From: Salsuginibacillus kocurii DSM 18087
Lineage (GTDB): Bacteria > Bacillota > Bacilli > Bacillales > Marinococcaceae
Length of the DNA stretch: 64,000 nt
Reading direction: 5' to 3'
NCBI RefSeq assembly: GCF_000377705.1
Contig: NZ_KB898627.1
Coordinates: 186,001-250,000, forward strand
The notes under the pieces are model-generated. The model searched no databases, was not told where the DNA came from, and saw only the letters and a program-made list of their open reading frames with translations. Positions 1 to 9,243 of this stretch are shown in pieces (position 1 is the stretch's first letter; every line of letters begins with the position of its first letter). Made by a program: the position numbers and the translations under genes.

Positions 1-340
1 TATCTTTATCAGGAGCCGGGCCGCAAACTAATACTAAAACATCCGTTCCTAGTTCAGCCGCTTCGTCCACGGCCCGCTTGTTATCTTCTATCCGCTTTTT
101 TCTTTCAGGAAGTGAAGAGGCCGGAAACATCCCGCCCCGGCACAAGCTAGAAACTTGCAGCCCGGACTCTTGAATCATCTTTTTGCTTTCTTGCAAGCCA
201 TATTCATTTAGTTTGTGGCGCCATACTGAAATCCATGGAACGTCATGGCGCACACAGCCATTTATGGCTTCTTTTAAATCCCACTTTTCAGTAGTGATTT
301 GATTTAAGCTGATTCGCTCCAGGGAAGGTTCGTGCTTCAT
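1..340 (-). CDS. Sugar phosphate isomerase/epimerase-like protein (partial, N-terminal 113 aa)
   Basis: The window edge cuts this gene; only the first 113 codons are visible. The start ATG overlaps the stop of the upstream DUF993 gene by 4 nt (ATGA), so the two are translationally coupled. The residues read like a xylose-isomerase-type TIM barrel: strand-helix units, a LCRGGMFPA stretch after the second strand and a LVLVCGPAPD stretch after the third, as in IolE/IolI-like epimerases. The operon partners (DUF993 aldolase-like protein and Gfo/Idh/MocA dehydrogenase) fit a sugar or cyclitol degradation pathway. The substrate cannot be told from the sequence. Confidence 0.8.
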   Translation of the reverse strand, partial: MKHEPSLERISLNQITTEKWDLKEAINGCVRHDVPWISVWRHKLNEYGLQESKKMIQESGLQVSSLCRGGMFPASSLPERKKRIEDNKRAVDEAAELGTDVLVLVCGPAPDKD

Positions 341-1518
341 AGCTGCACCCCCTGCGTAACACCGGCTTGTGCCAGCACTGTTTCCATTCGTTTTACTGCA
401 CGCTGTTGATCAGTCAATAAACCGGCCTGGTCCGCCAATTTAAACAATTCAGCCAGATGGATAATGGAACGTGAGCTTTCCGCCCCGCCAATCATTCGAA
501 AGTGAGTCTGATGGCCATTTAAATACGCCATAAACACCACTCCCGTCTTGTAAGAGAACGTAGGTTTTTGAAAAATATGGCGTGCTAACGGCACTGTAGG
601 GTCCAGCAACTTGTGATACGTTTCTTCATCACCCTCGTCAAAAGCCTGATGAGCAGCAGAAGCAGCAGGAGCAATCGCATCAAAAATGCCTAAAAGAGCG
701 TCGCTGTACCCGTTCTGGTCCCCTCGTATTAATTCTGGATAATTGAAATCGTCTCCTGTGTACATGCTCACATTAGAAGGCAATAACCGCCGCATCTGAA
801 TTTCTTTGTCTTTATCCAATAATGAGATTTTGATGCCGTCGACTTTGTGGGAATGTTCGCGGATAATGCGCAAACATACATTCATCGCTTTGTCCAGATC
901 TTCCTGTCCCCAATAGCCTTTTAAAGCGGGATCGAACATTTCTCCCAGCCAATGAAGGATAACAGGTTTCTTTACTTGTTTAAGAATCCGGCCATATACA
1001 TATTCGTAATCTTCCGGTGTTTTGGCGCAGGCTGCCAGGGCGCGGCTCGCCATAATAATAATCTGTCCTCCTGCTTGTTCCACCTTTTCACACTGCTCTT
1101 CATAAGCAGCGATCACATCGTCCACGGTAACTTCTGGTCCCGGCAGCAACTGATCAGTGCCAGTGCCGCAGGCTATTCGGCCGCCTACCGAGTTCGCTTC
1201 TGCAACCGAACGGGTAATTAACTCCTGCGCTTGATCCCAGCTGAGCCCCATGCCGCGTTGGGCAGTGTCCATGGCTTCAGCAACACCAAGGCCAAGTGAC
1301 CATAAATGGTGGCGGTAAGCCAGTGTTTGATCCCAATCAATCTGGGCATTGCTTAATGGGTCTGAATTTACAAAAGGGTCAGCGACGACATGCGCTGCTG
1401 AAAAAGCCGTGCGGCGTTGAAATCCTGAAGTTTTTTGAGCCTTAATAGGGGCAGTATCGTTTAGGGTATACGTTTCAAGCTTCCCGCCTTCGAGCGGCAG
1501 CGTTATCATTTGAGCCAT
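337..1518 (-). CDS. DUF993 / dihydrodipicolinate synthase-family protein
   Basis: A 393-aa protein of the DUF993 family, a TIM-barrel group related to the DHDPS/aldolase superfamily. The reading frame extends upstream to 1635, but that would overlap the Gfo/Idh gene. I chose the ATG at 1518 (MAQMITLPL) because an AGGAGGG ribosome site lies about 8 nt before it. Visible features are a strand ending in PVILHWLGEMFDP and another reading DGIKISLLD, whose lysine is at a place consistent with a Schiff-base lysine (inference). It sits between a Gfo/Idh dehydrogenase and a sugar isomerase, overlapping the latter by 4 nt, so it is probably a catabolic aldolase or dehydratase of unknown substrate. Confidence 0.85.
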   Translation of the reverse strand: MAQMITLPLEGGKLETYTLNDTAPIKAQKTSGFQRRTAFSAAHVVADPFVNSDPLSNAQIDWDQTLAYRHHLWSLGLGVAEAMDTAQRGMGLSWDQAQELITRSVAEANSVGGRIACGTGTDQLLPGPEVTVDDVIAAYEEQCEKVEQAGGQIIIMASRALAACAKTPEDYEYVYGRILKQVKKPVILHWLGEMFDPALKGYWGQEDLDKAMNVCLRIIREHSHKVDGIKISLLDKDKEIQMRRLLPSNVSMYTGDDFNYPELIRGDQNGYSDALLGIFDAIAPAASAAHQAFDEGDEETYHKLLDPTVPLARHIFQKPTFSYKTGVVFMAYLNGHQTHFRMIGGAESSRSIIHLAELFKLADQAGLLTDQQRAVKRMETVLAQAGVTQGVQL

Positions 1519-1532
1519 CTGTGAATCCCTCC

Positions 1533-2684
1533 TTAAGTATGAAGTTTTGGCACTTCGACTGCGCATCGTTCTTCCCACGACTTTAATCCAAGGTCGGACA
1601 ACTGAGTTCCTTTTGCTCCTTCTAGCAGGTCCCATGGAAACTCATCATCTTGATGGATATGCTTTAAGAACATTTCCCATTGGATCTTGAAAGCGTTATC
1701 AAACAATTGGTTAGCTGGGACCTCATCCCACTGTTCTTCAAAATTGAAAGGATTCTCAATATCTGGATTCCAGACAGGTTTTGGTGTGTTCACCCGGTGC
1801 TGCACTTTACAATCTCTTAAGCCCGCCACTGCACTTCCTTCTTTCCCATCTACTTGAATGGTCAATAGATCATCCCGATTTACTCGCACTGCCCATGAGG
1901 AATTAGCCTGAACGATAATACCACCGTCAAGTTCAAAAGTAGCGTATGCCGCATCATCGGCTGTACATTTATAAGCTCTTCCATTTTCATCAACACGCTC
2001 TTCTATGTGCGTCACGCCAAGACAAGACACTGATTGTACTTCGCCAAACAAATTATCCAAGACATAGCGCCAATGCGGGAACATATCGACAATGATGCCT
2101 CCCCCATCTTCTTTACGGTAATTCCAAGATGGGCGCTGTCCCTCTTGCCAATCTCCTTCAAATACCCAGTAGCCAAATTCCATCCGCACCGATAAAATCT
2201 CGCCTAAAAACCCGGAATCAATGACACGTTTTAATTTTAACAAGCCAGGAAGGAACAATTTGTCCTGAACGACTCCGTTTTTGATGCCTGCATCCTTTGC
2301 TTGGTTTGCCAATTCAAGCGATTCTTCCATCGTAGTGGCTGTCGGCTTTTCGCAATAAATATGCTTTCCTGCTTGAATGGCCTGCTGAATACTTTCAGCA
2401 CGACGGACTGTTGTCTGCGAGTCAAAATAGATTTGATTATAAGAATCTGCCAAACAGCTTTCCAAATCGGTGCTCCACCGTTCGATCCGATGATCTTCTG
2501 CCAGTTTTTTTAATTTTTCTTCGTTACGCCCCACCAATATCGGATCTGGCATGATGAACTCGCCATTACCCAGGTCCACACCACCTTGTTCTCTGATGGC
2601 TGCAATCGACCTGGCTAGATGTTGATTACTCCCCATTCGCCCAGTGACACCGTTCATGATAATGCCTATCTTGTGCTCTGCCAT
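1533..2684 (-). CDS. Gfo/Idh/MocA family oxidoreductase
   Basis: A 383-aa NAD(P)-dependent dehydrogenase, the first gene of a three-gene operon. The N-terminal Rossmann segment (IGIIMNGVTGRMGSNQHLARSI) binds the nucleotide. The EKP motif (YCEKPTATTMEE, near residue 115) is the family hallmark that places the catalytic lysine. The C-terminal part is an alpha/beta substrate domain. GGGIIVDMFPHWRYVLDNLFG resembles the usual GG-x-x-x-D-x-x-x-H active-site pattern. The start has a GAAAGGGG ribosome site 8 nt upstream. It likely oxidises a sugar, inositol or sugar acid before the DUF993 and isomerase steps. Confidence 0.9.
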   Translation of the reverse strand: MAEHKIGIIMNGVTGRMGSNQHLARSIAAIREQGGVDLGNGEFIMPDPILVGRNEEKLKKLAEDHRIERWSTDLESCLADSYNQIYFDSQTTVRRAESIQQAIQAGKHIYCEKPTATTMEESLELANQAKDAGIKNGVVQDKLFLPGLLKLKRVIDSGFLGEILSVRMEFGYWVFEGDWQEGQRPSWNYRKEDGGGIIVDMFPHWRYVLDNLFGEVQSVSCLGVTHIEERVDENGRAYKCTADDAAYATFELDGGIIVQANSSWAVRVNRDDLLTIQVDGKEGSAVAGLRDCKVQHRVNTPKPVWNPDIENPFNFEEQWDEVPANQLFDNAFKIQWEMFLKHIHQDDEFPWDLLEGAKGTQLSDLGLKSWEERCAVEVPKLHT

Positions 2685-2849
2685 AAATGAATCCCCTTTC
2701 TCGTCTGTTGTTTCACTTATATCATAGAAAAAAAAGAGTGAGCCGTCTTATTAAATCATGCATGGTAATCTCAATATCGGAATAAAAATTCGGATTCTTC
2801 TGAAATCCTTTTTTATCTATCTCATCGCCGCGGTGTTTTCAGCTGCCCT

Positions 2850-2899
2850 AAAAAAATGAGCCCGGCTCCCCCATATGCATAAAGGAGAAAACCGGACTC
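2850..2899 (-). terminator. Intrinsic terminator after the AraC regulator
   Basis: On the minus strand a GC-rich hairpin with arms GAGTCCGG and CCGGGCTC (one G-T pair) is followed by ATTTTTTT. It lies directly downstream of the araC-type gene and separates it from the DUF993 operon. Confidence 0.75.
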
Positions 2900-2934
2900 T
2901 TGAAAACTGGCCTCAGGATAAATTTTGATTTTGA

Positions 2935-3774
2935 TTATGTTTCTGTGAAATGCTCTAATTGGTCCTGTTTATAAAGAGAACGATAATGACTAGGCGGCAT
3001 GCCGACATGCTTTTTGAACACGCGATAAAAGGTAGAGACCGATTCAAATCCCACTTCAAAACAAATAGAAGCAACATCTTTATTACTTTCAAGCAGCATT
3101 CTTTTCACAAGATTCAAACGAACTTCAGTTAAATACTGCATAGGCGTCACTTCATAATACTCTTTAAAAATACTGTGAATGTACCTGGTGCTCATGCCAA
3201 TTTTATTAGCGAGGTCCGTTGACGTTTCAATTTCATAATAATGAGTATCAATATAATTTCGCAGCCAACTTACACGAAGTGTATTTGTATCAGTAACTTG
3301 CACCGTTTGTCTGCACCGATAGAGCACAAATAAGATTTGGGCAAGAAACAAGTTCAAAGCCAAATCTTTAACCGCATCTCCATATGCCTGTTCATAAAGC
3401 ATCTTTCGTAATAGCTGACGCAATTCTTTACTGTCAACTAAACTTAGACTGGCCACTTTCGATTGTTGAAAAACTACTTTTAACAACTGTTCTTGCACAG
3501 TCTGTTCTACCGTTTGTTCATTAAATTCGAGCACAAGATTCGTCATTTTTGAAAAGGAAGTAATAGAATGATTAGAATAAGGGGCAATTAACACAATGTT
3601 GTCCTGCTTCATATCATAAGGAATACCATCTAATGTACAGGAACCATTGCCTTCAAGAACGTATATAATTTGATGAGTTGAATGGTGATGGTTATCAATA
3701 ACATGATGTTCAGGATGTTTTGCTTCATACAACGTTACTCCCTGCAAACCGACCTCTGCCTTTTGCTGTTTCAT
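2935..3774 (-). CDS. AraC family transcriptional regulator
   Basis: A 279-aa regulator with an N-terminal cupin-like sensor (HHVIDNHHHSTHQIIYVLEG around residue 25, with the His cluster typical of AraC arm domains) and two C-terminal helix-turn-helix motifs. The second one reads DVASICFEVGFESVSTFYRVFKKHVGMPPSHYR, which is classic for the family and is split here as the DVASICFEVGFES core plus its recognition half. I chose the ATG at 3774 over 3795 because GGGAGGGG lies 7-8 nt upstream of it. It sits just upstream of the Gfo/Idh operon in the same direction, so it likely controls that operon in response to a sugar (inference). Confidence 0.9.
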   Translation of the reverse strand: MKQQKAEVGLQGVTLYEAKHPEHHVIDNHHHSTHQIIYVLEGNGSCTLDGIPYDMKQDNIVLIAPYSNHSITSFSKMTNLVLEFNEQTVEQTVQEQLLKVVFQQSKVASLSLVDSKELRQLLRKMLYEQAYGDAVKDLALNLFLAQILFVLYRCRQTVQVTDTNTLRVSWLRNYIDTHYYEIETSTDLANKIGMSTRYIHSIFKEYYEVTPMQYLTEVRLNLVKRMLLESNKDVASICFEVGFESVSTFYRVFKKHVGMPPSHYRSLYKQDQLEHFTET

Positions 3775-4000
3775 ACGTGCTTTCCCCTCCCACAACTAGC
3801 ATTTTGCTGCTTTTACCAAGAAGCAATCCACTTAACCATTTTAAAAATTCAGAATTTTAATGGGAGCTGATGGTCCGACCTCTCTTATATTGAATATTAT
3901 ACTACCTTGTCTTCTTTATGCAAAAGTTTTTCCAGGTAAGGTGTCATAGGAGTTGTTCACATGAGAACTAGCACCATTTAATCTATTCAAAACAGAACAA

Positions 4001-4029
4001 AGCAATAAAGAACAGCCTTCTTTATTGCT
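4001..4029 (-). terminator. Terminator after the esterase gene
   Basis: A perfect 12-bp stem, AGCAATAAAGAA and TTCTTTATTGCT with a 5-nt loop, is followed on the minus strand by a T-rich run. It is 20 nt past the end of the 4048-5715 gene. Confidence 0.75.
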
Positions 4030-4047
4030 CTGCCCCTACGCTGCTCG

Positions 4048-5715
4048 CTACTTAAATTGGTACATAAAGCGTTCCATGTAATACACAAACACTTGGCTGT
4101 AATAGCCGGGGAAATAAGAGTTGCTGCTATGGCCGGCAAAGGGCATCATTAATAAAGCTGAGTTCGTGTTGTCTTTTTCCTTATAGGCTTGATCAAAGGC
4201 TGCTGCAACACTTCTCGGCACAATGCCATCATGAGTACCTTGAAATATTAACGCAGGCGGACTATCTTCTGTCACTAAAAAATCCGGGTCCAATAATTCC
4301 TTCTTCCCTTCGATTTCTACGATGTCTCCTAACCCATTTGCTGGATACAAAGGAATAATCCCTTTTACGTTGAGGTTCGTGTTAAATTCATCAAAATCTT
4401 TGGAGGCTAATCCTAAACCTACAGCATTTGTTAATTGACCGCCCGCAGATCCTCCAGAAATAAATACAGAATCTAAATTTGCTCCATAGTCGCTGTTATG
4501 TTCCGCTAAATAATCTGTAAAAAGACCGATGTGGCGAACCATATCATCAATTGTAAAACCGCCCACTATGTTTTCAGGCACTTTCGTGTACTCAATCAAC
4601 TTTTTTTCATTACTCAATCCGTATTGGACGTCAAAAACAACATACCCCTGGCTGGCGAAATATTTGTTCATTTGAGCGTTATTCATAGAGCCTTTATCAC
4701 CAGTGGTCCAGCCCCCACCGTGAATGCGAATTAATACAGAGCGGTCTCCAGGCAGATCTTCTTGGCCAGCCGGCGGCAAATATGCATCAAAATGAAGTTT
4801 AATCCCTTGGTCCACCCCATTCTCCCCTTCATAATACAAAACATCCTCTACCAGCTGATATTCACCTGAGTTTATACCAAAAAAGTAGTCCGGAAATAAA
4901 AACGGGGTGTTGGAAACGTACTGTTGCTGCTCGGAAGGTATGATCTGCCCGGCTTCTTCTTGAAATGCCTCTTGGTATTTAGCTTCAGCAGACTGGACTA
5001 TAAATGGCGTACTAAGCAAGGGAATAGATAACATGAGTGCTGTAATAAGCCCAATCGTAGCCACAACGACATTAAATACAGATGTTTTCAAGTGGGCATA
5101 GATATTTAAAATAAGCACGGTAATAACTAAAAATAGCATACTAAAAAACAAAGCATAAGGAGGGAGGAACAACTCCACAAAGCTGCGGCTTCTTCCGATC
5201 AACAAGTGAAGGCCTAAATACACTCCGATCAATAAAACCAGCGTGAGAAAAACGGTCAGTACTAATTTAAACTTTCTCCTACTCCGGCTTTGTACTTTTT
5301 TATTGAAAGAGTTTCCAGCTGTGCTTAAGGAAAACCCCCGCCGTTTTAATCCTGCAAGCACTCCGCCAAAAACAAACAGGAAGAACAGCAAGAGGATTGA
5401 AATGTTGCTGCGTGAAGCAACATTTGCTACGTCTGCAGCTGCTGCTCTATTTAAAAGTGGCACAGCAATCAAAGCTATGCTAATGAAGAGTAGATATGTA
5501 TAATCTAGGCTTCTCCATGGACTTCGCCATAAGGTGGCGATTATATTCCCAACTAAGGTTAATAAGAGAAGCGCTCCATAAACATTCCAGAGCCCTTGCG
5601 AAGCATTAGTTAACACATATATCACGCCAAAGAGCACAGTTAAGCCATTTGCAATGATCAAAAGTGAAAAGAAGATATTTCGGGGGAAGTATTTCTTCTT
5701 CATACCGCTTGCCAT
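4048..5715 (-). CDS. Membrane-anchored alpha/beta hydrolase (esterase/lipase-like)
   Basis: A 555-aa protein in two parts. The first 240 residues hold about seven hydrophobic spans (for example IFFSLLIIANGLTVLFGVIY and FKLVLTVFLTLVLLIGVYLG). The rest is an alpha/beta hydrolase of the hormone-sensitive-lipase/BD-FAE kind: oxyanion HGGGW near residue 330, nucleophile GGSAGG near 425, an acid in QGTHDGIVP near 500 and the histidine in PFAGHSSNS near 530. All catalytic positions are present. The hydrolase should face outward or sit at the membrane, depending on span count. It has AAGGAG 8 nt before the ATG, is monocistronic and has its own terminator. Substrate unknown; lipid or acyl-ester cleavage is an inference. 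Confidence 0.8.
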   Translation of the reverse strand: MASGMKKKYFPRNIFFSLLIIANGLTVLFGVIYVLTNASQGLWNVYGALLLLTLVGNIIATLWRSPWRSLDYTYLLFISIALIAVPLLNRAAAADVANVASRSNISILLLFFLFVFGGVLAGLKRRGFSLSTAGNSFNKKVQSRSRRKFKLVLTVFLTLVLLIGVYLGLHLLIGRSRSFVELFLPPYALFFSMLFLVITVLILNIYAHLKTSVFNVVVATIGLITALMLSIPLLSTPFIVQSAEAKYQEAFQEEAGQIIPSEQQQYVSNTPFLFPDYFFGINSGEYQLVEDVLYYEGENGVDQGIKLHFDAYLPPAGQEDLPGDRSVLIRIHGGGWTTGDKGSMNNAQMNKYFASQGYVVFDVQYGLSNEKKLIEYTKVPENIVGGFTIDDMVRHIGLFTDYLAEHNSDYGANLDSVFISGGSAGGQLTNAVGLGLASKDFDEFNTNLNVKGIIPLYPANGLGDIVEIEGKKELLDPDFLVTEDSPPALIFQGTHDGIVPRSVAAAFDQAYKEKDNTNSALLMMPFAGHSSNSYFPGYYSQVFVYYMERFMYQFK

Positions 5716-5857
5716 ATTGTTTACTCCTTCATAGCGTGCTACAAAAGATAATGACCATTTACATTCCTTTTACTCTTTAATGTGTGTGTTAGCGCTGTAA
5801 AATACTCGCCTAAATTTTTCGTTTTAAGCTGGAAGTACAAGCTTTGCTCCCCATTAC

Positions 5858-5887
5858 AAAAAACGTGTCCCAGTAACAGGTACACGC
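5858..5887 (-). terminator. Terminator of the Tad operon
   Basis: On the minus strand CGTGTACC and GGGACACG form an 8-bp stem with one mismatch, followed by TTTTTT. It lies about 30 nt after the tadC stop. Confidence 0.65.
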
Positions 5888-5915
5888 ATACATGTCCGCA
5901 CTTCTACAGCTCCCT

Positions 5916-6830
5916 TTAAAAAGCTTCCATGAATTGCAACAGGGCGGGGCCCAGCACAATAATAAATAAGGTTGGAAAAATAAAAAGGATGAGCGGGAAT
6001 AACATTTTGATCGGTGCTTTCATTGCAGCTTCCTCTGCTCGTTGTCTTCGATTCTCTCGAACGTCTTCGGATTGTATTTTGAGGACGCTTACCATCCCAA
6101 TCCCTAGCTTTTCTGCTTGAATGACGTTGTATACAAAAGCGTGCAGTTCATTGAAAGTGAGCCGCTCTTTCAATCCGTTAAGCGCCTCTTTTCTCGTTCG
6201 TCCCAAGCGCAGTTCTTCTAAGCACAGACGGAATTCATCGGAAAGGACGCCCTGTTTGCTGGAGACCACTTTATTCAAGGCGGCATCAAAGCCAAGGCCC
6301 GCTTCCAAGCTAATCGTTAATAAATCCAGTGTGTCCGGCAGTTCTTTCAGCGCTTGCTCGTTTCTCTTTTTTGATTTCATTTTCAAATAATAGCGCGGGA
6401 AAAAAACAGCGGCCACCACAGCGCCCAAAGTGAAGAACACCACTTGGGTCACCGCCACGCCGAGGAGGAGAAGAAAACCGGCCGTTCCTACAGGGAGAGT
6501 AACGAGCAGAACCGATTGAAAAATACGGAACTCCACCGGTCCCCATCCAAATGGCTGGCCGGCCTGCAGTAACTTCATTTCAAGCTCAGACGTTCTGCCC
6601 CGGTTTAACTGGCGCTGGTATTTCCTTTTGAGATTGGTCCAATACGGCAGGATGACCCGCTGAAAAAAGGGAACATTTTCTTCAGGTAACTCTTCTGTGA
6701 CAGGGCTGGGCTGCAAAAAATAAGTTTTCAGCCTTCTTTGAATGATATAGGAACGTTCGAAGCGGTAGACAAATAAGGCGTAAAAGAGAAGCGTCATAAA
6801 AATAAAGAAACTTACCGACAAAACAACCAT
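5916..6830 (-). CDS. tadC: TadC-like pilus assembly inner-membrane protein (T2SS F family)
   Basis: About 304 aa with the T2SSF domain (residues about 165-300: LPDTLDLLTISLEAGLGFDAAL is the family signature). It has four hydrophobic spans: one at the N-terminus, a central pair and a C-terminal one. Together with TadB it should form the membrane platform for the TadA motor. Two starts are possible: GTG at 6836, overlapping the tadB stop as GTGA, or ATG at 6830, which has GAGGTG about 7 nt upstream and is preferred. It is the last gene of the Tad operon, followed by a terminator. Confidence 0.9.
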   Translation of the reverse strand: MVVLSVSFFIFMTLLFYALFVYRFERSYIIQRRLKTYFLQPSPVTEELPEENVPFFQRVILPYWTNLKRKYQRQLNRGRTSELEMKLLQAGQPFGWGPVEFRIFQSVLLVTLPVGTAGFLLLLGVAVTQVVFFTLGAVVAAVFFPRYYLKMKSKKRNEQALKELPDTLDLLTISLEAGLGFDAALNKVVSSKQGVLSDEFRLCLEELRLGRTRKEALNGLKERLTFNELHAFVYNVIQAEKLGIGMVSVLKIQSEDVRENRRQRAEEAAMKAPIKMLFPLILFIFPTLFIIVLGPALLQFMEAF

Positions 6831-6832
6831 AG

Positions 6833-7810
6833 TCACACCTCAATCTGCGTAATTTTCCGCACGAGCACCATCCCTATGACCCCGCTCACAAGCGCCATCC
6901 CGAGCATAAATTGACCAATAGGATGCGTAAATAACGTCATCATATACTCTGGGTTAATCATGTAGATGATAATGCCCAAGCCGAATGGAAGCAGGCTGAT
7001 AATTATACCTGACAGCCTCCCCTGGGCGGTTAAGGTTTTTACTTGATTGTCGATCTTTTCACGCTCTCTTGTCGTCTCCACAATTTTATCAAGTAAAAAT
7101 GCAAGGTTTCCGCCTACTTGCCGTTGAATAAGGAGAGCTTCTACCAACAACTCCAAATCCCCGCTTGGCAGCCGCTCTTTCCAGGCGTTTAATGCTTCTT
7201 CCAAGCTGCTTCCATACTGCATCTCTTTTAATACTTGCGCGACTTCTTCTTTAACGGGAGAGTATGATTCTTCAGCGACCATCTGCAAGGACTGGGGGAA
7301 ACTGAAGCCGGCGCGCAAAGAACCCGAGATGGTGACAAGCATATCCGGAAGCATTTCGTTGAACTCTTTTAACCGTTTAGCCTGCTTTTGTTTAAGCCAA
7401 ACTCTCGGCGCCATGTATCCGGCCAGGCCGGCAATAAGAGCAATAGCCACCATATCCAATATGAGATAAACAATCCCCCCAATAATAAGAAATGCAAAGA
7501 CTTGAAACACCTTGAATTCTTCCGCTTTTAAAGGAAGTCCCGCCAGGCTTAAGCTTCTTTCTAAGCGCAAATTCTTTTCATTGGCTTTGCCTTTTCGCAC
7601 CAAAAGCAGCTTTAACTTTTCATTGGCGTCTTTTAAGCGGTCTTTAATTCCGAGCTTAAGAGGCTGTCTCTCTTTGGCTTTTTCGTTTATCTCTTCTTCT
7701 TCAATGCCTTGTTCCTCTTCCGGCCTACGGTTTGAGCTTGTGACGGCACTAATGGCTAGAAGAACGAAAAAACAAGTGACGAATATCGACACAACCAGCA
7801 ACACGGTCAT
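6833..7810 (-). CDS. tadB: TadB-like pilus assembly inner-membrane protein (T2SS F family)
   Basis: 325 aa. It has an N-terminal anchor, a charged linker, and a T2SSF domain whose LPDMLVTISGSLRAGFSFPQSL stretch matches the signature also seen in the neighbouring tadC. Two C-terminal membrane spans follow. Its start codon abuts the tadA stop (TAATG) and its stop overlaps tadC, so expression is coupled. It is the partner of TadC in the Flp pilus membrane platform. Confidence 0.92.
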   Translation of the reverse strand: MTVLLVVSIFVTCFFVLLAISAVTSSNRRPEEEQGIEEEEINEKAKERQPLKLGIKDRLKDANEKLKLLLVRKGKANEKNLRLERSLSLAGLPLKAEEFKVFQVFAFLIIGGIVYLILDMVAIALIAGLAGYMAPRVWLKQKQAKRLKEFNEMLPDMLVTISGSLRAGFSFPQSLQMVAEESYSPVKEEVAQVLKEMQYGSSLEEALNAWKERLPSGDLELLVEALLIQRQVGGNLAFLLDKIVETTREREKIDNQVKTLTAQGRLSGIIISLLPFGLGIIIYMINPEYMMTLFTHPIGQFMLGMALVSGVIGMVLVRKITQIEV

Positions 7811-9243
7811 TATTCATCGAACTCCTGTTCAGTGAAAATAGAAGGAGAGAGCGTAATGCCTTCGTTTTCCATCCGTTCATAAAACTTGGGCCGCACCCCG
7901 GTCGGCACTAATTTCCCGATAATGGTTCCATCACTGTCTACGTCAAACTGCTGGAACGTAAAGATATCCTGCAAGACAATAACGTCTCCTTCCAATCCCT
8001 GCACCTCTGTAATGTTAGTGATCCGGCGCGAACCGTCCCTCAGCCTTGATTGCTGAATAATAACATCCAAAGCCCCGGCAATTTGCTCGCGAATCGCTCT
8101 GATTGGCAATTCCATGCCCGCCATTAACACCATCGTTTCCAGCCGGGACAGCATATCGCGCGGGCTGTTGGCGTGCCCCGTCGCTAGCGAGCCGTCATGC
8201 CCTGTATTCATAGCCTGGAGCATATCCAGCGCTTCCCCGCTCCGGACCTCGCCGATAACAATGCGGTCAGGGCGCATCCGCAGCGAATTCCGGACAAGGT
8301 CCCGGATGGTGATGGCTCCCTTTCCTTCAATGTTTGGAGGACGTGTTTCCAAGGAAACCACATGTTCTTGCCCCATCTGCAGTTCAGCAGCGTCTTCAAT
8401 CGTAACAATTCGGTCTTCATTGGAAATAAACGAAGACAATACGTTCAGCGTAGTCGTTTTCCCCGATCCGGTCCCACCGCTCACGAAAACATTAAGCTTT
8501 GCCTGGACGCATGCTTCAATAAAGGCCGCCATTTCATTTGTGAGCGTGCCGAACCGGATTAAATCGTTTATTGTAAACGGATCTTTCGAAAATTTCCGAA
8601 TGGTAATGGTGGGTCCGCCGAGCGCTAACGGTGGAATAATCGCGTTCACCCGCGAGCCGTCACTTAAACGCGCGTCAACCATTGGATTGCTTTCGTCAAT
8701 TCGGCGGCCGAGAGGCGCCACGATCTTCTCTAGCACTTGCATCACATGTTCATTGTCGCGGAACGTCACGTCCGTCAGCATGAGTTTCCCTTTTCGTTCC
8801 GCGTACACTTGGTTCGGACCGTTTACCATTACTTCGGACACTTCCTCATCCATAAGCAGCGGATTAATCGGCCCATAGCCTGTTAAGTCATTGGAAATTT
8901 CTTCAATTAACACATCGCGGTTACGCAAAGGAGGCAAGTCTTCATTTTCAGCAATGACTTCAGAAACGATATCGTTTAGTTCCGGAATAATATCGTCAAT
9001 ATCATCGTCTTTTCTTTCTTTTAAAATATGTTTAAAGACCAAATTTTTTAATTCCGCATGCTCTTGTGATGGTTTGGCGACTTCCATTCTCTCCGTCCGT
9101 TTTTTTCTAGTCTTGGGAGGAGTGTAGGCGCGTTCCTCCTTCGGTTTTTCTTCCTGGGCGCTTTCGCTTCCCTTGTTGTCAGCCGGGGGGCGGCTTTTTT
9201 CGGGAGGACGATTCTTGGCCTGCATTCTATCTAATAAACTCAA
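7810..9243 (-). CDS. tadA: TadA/CpaF-type secretion ATPase
   Basis: 477-aa hexameric motor ATPase of the Tad pilus. The Walker A motif SGGTGSGKTTTLN is near residue 255, followed by an Asp box (IVTIEDAAEL), a Walker B-like segment (RPDRIVIGEVRSGEA) and a His box (GHDGSLATGHANSP). The first 80 residues are charged and variable. The start is TTG: AAGGAGG lies 8 nt upstream and the TTG overlaps the cpaE stop as TTGA. It powers Flp assembly with TadB and TadC. Confidence 0.95.
   Translation of the reverse strand: MSLLDRMQAKNRPPEKSRPPADNKGSESAQEEKPKEERAYTPPKTRKKRTERMEVAKPSQEHAELKNLVFKHILKERKDDDIDDIIPELNDIVSEVIAENEDLPPLRNRDVLIEEISNDLTGYGPINPLLMDEEVSEVMVNGPNQVYAERKGKLMLTDVTFRDNEHVMQVLEKIVAPLGRRIDESNPMVDARLSDGSRVNAIIPPLALGGPTITIRKFSKDPFTINDLIRFGTLTNEMAAFIEACVQAKLNVFVSGGTGSGKTTTLNVLSSFISNEDRIVTIEDAAELQMGQEHVVSLETRPPNIEGKGAITIRDLVRNSLRMRPDRIVIGEVRSGEALDMLQAMNTGHDGSLATGHANSPRDMLSRLETMVLMAGMELPIRAIREQIAGALDVIIQQSRLRDGSRRITNITEVQGLEGDVIVLQDIFTFQQFDVDSDGTIIGKLVPTGVRPKFYERMENEGITLSPSIFTEQEFDE

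Noticed and set aside
8114-8878. 254-aa plus-strand ORF inside tadA
   Set aside because: Antisense shadow of the GC-rich tadA gene; the strong ATPase motifs are on the other strand.
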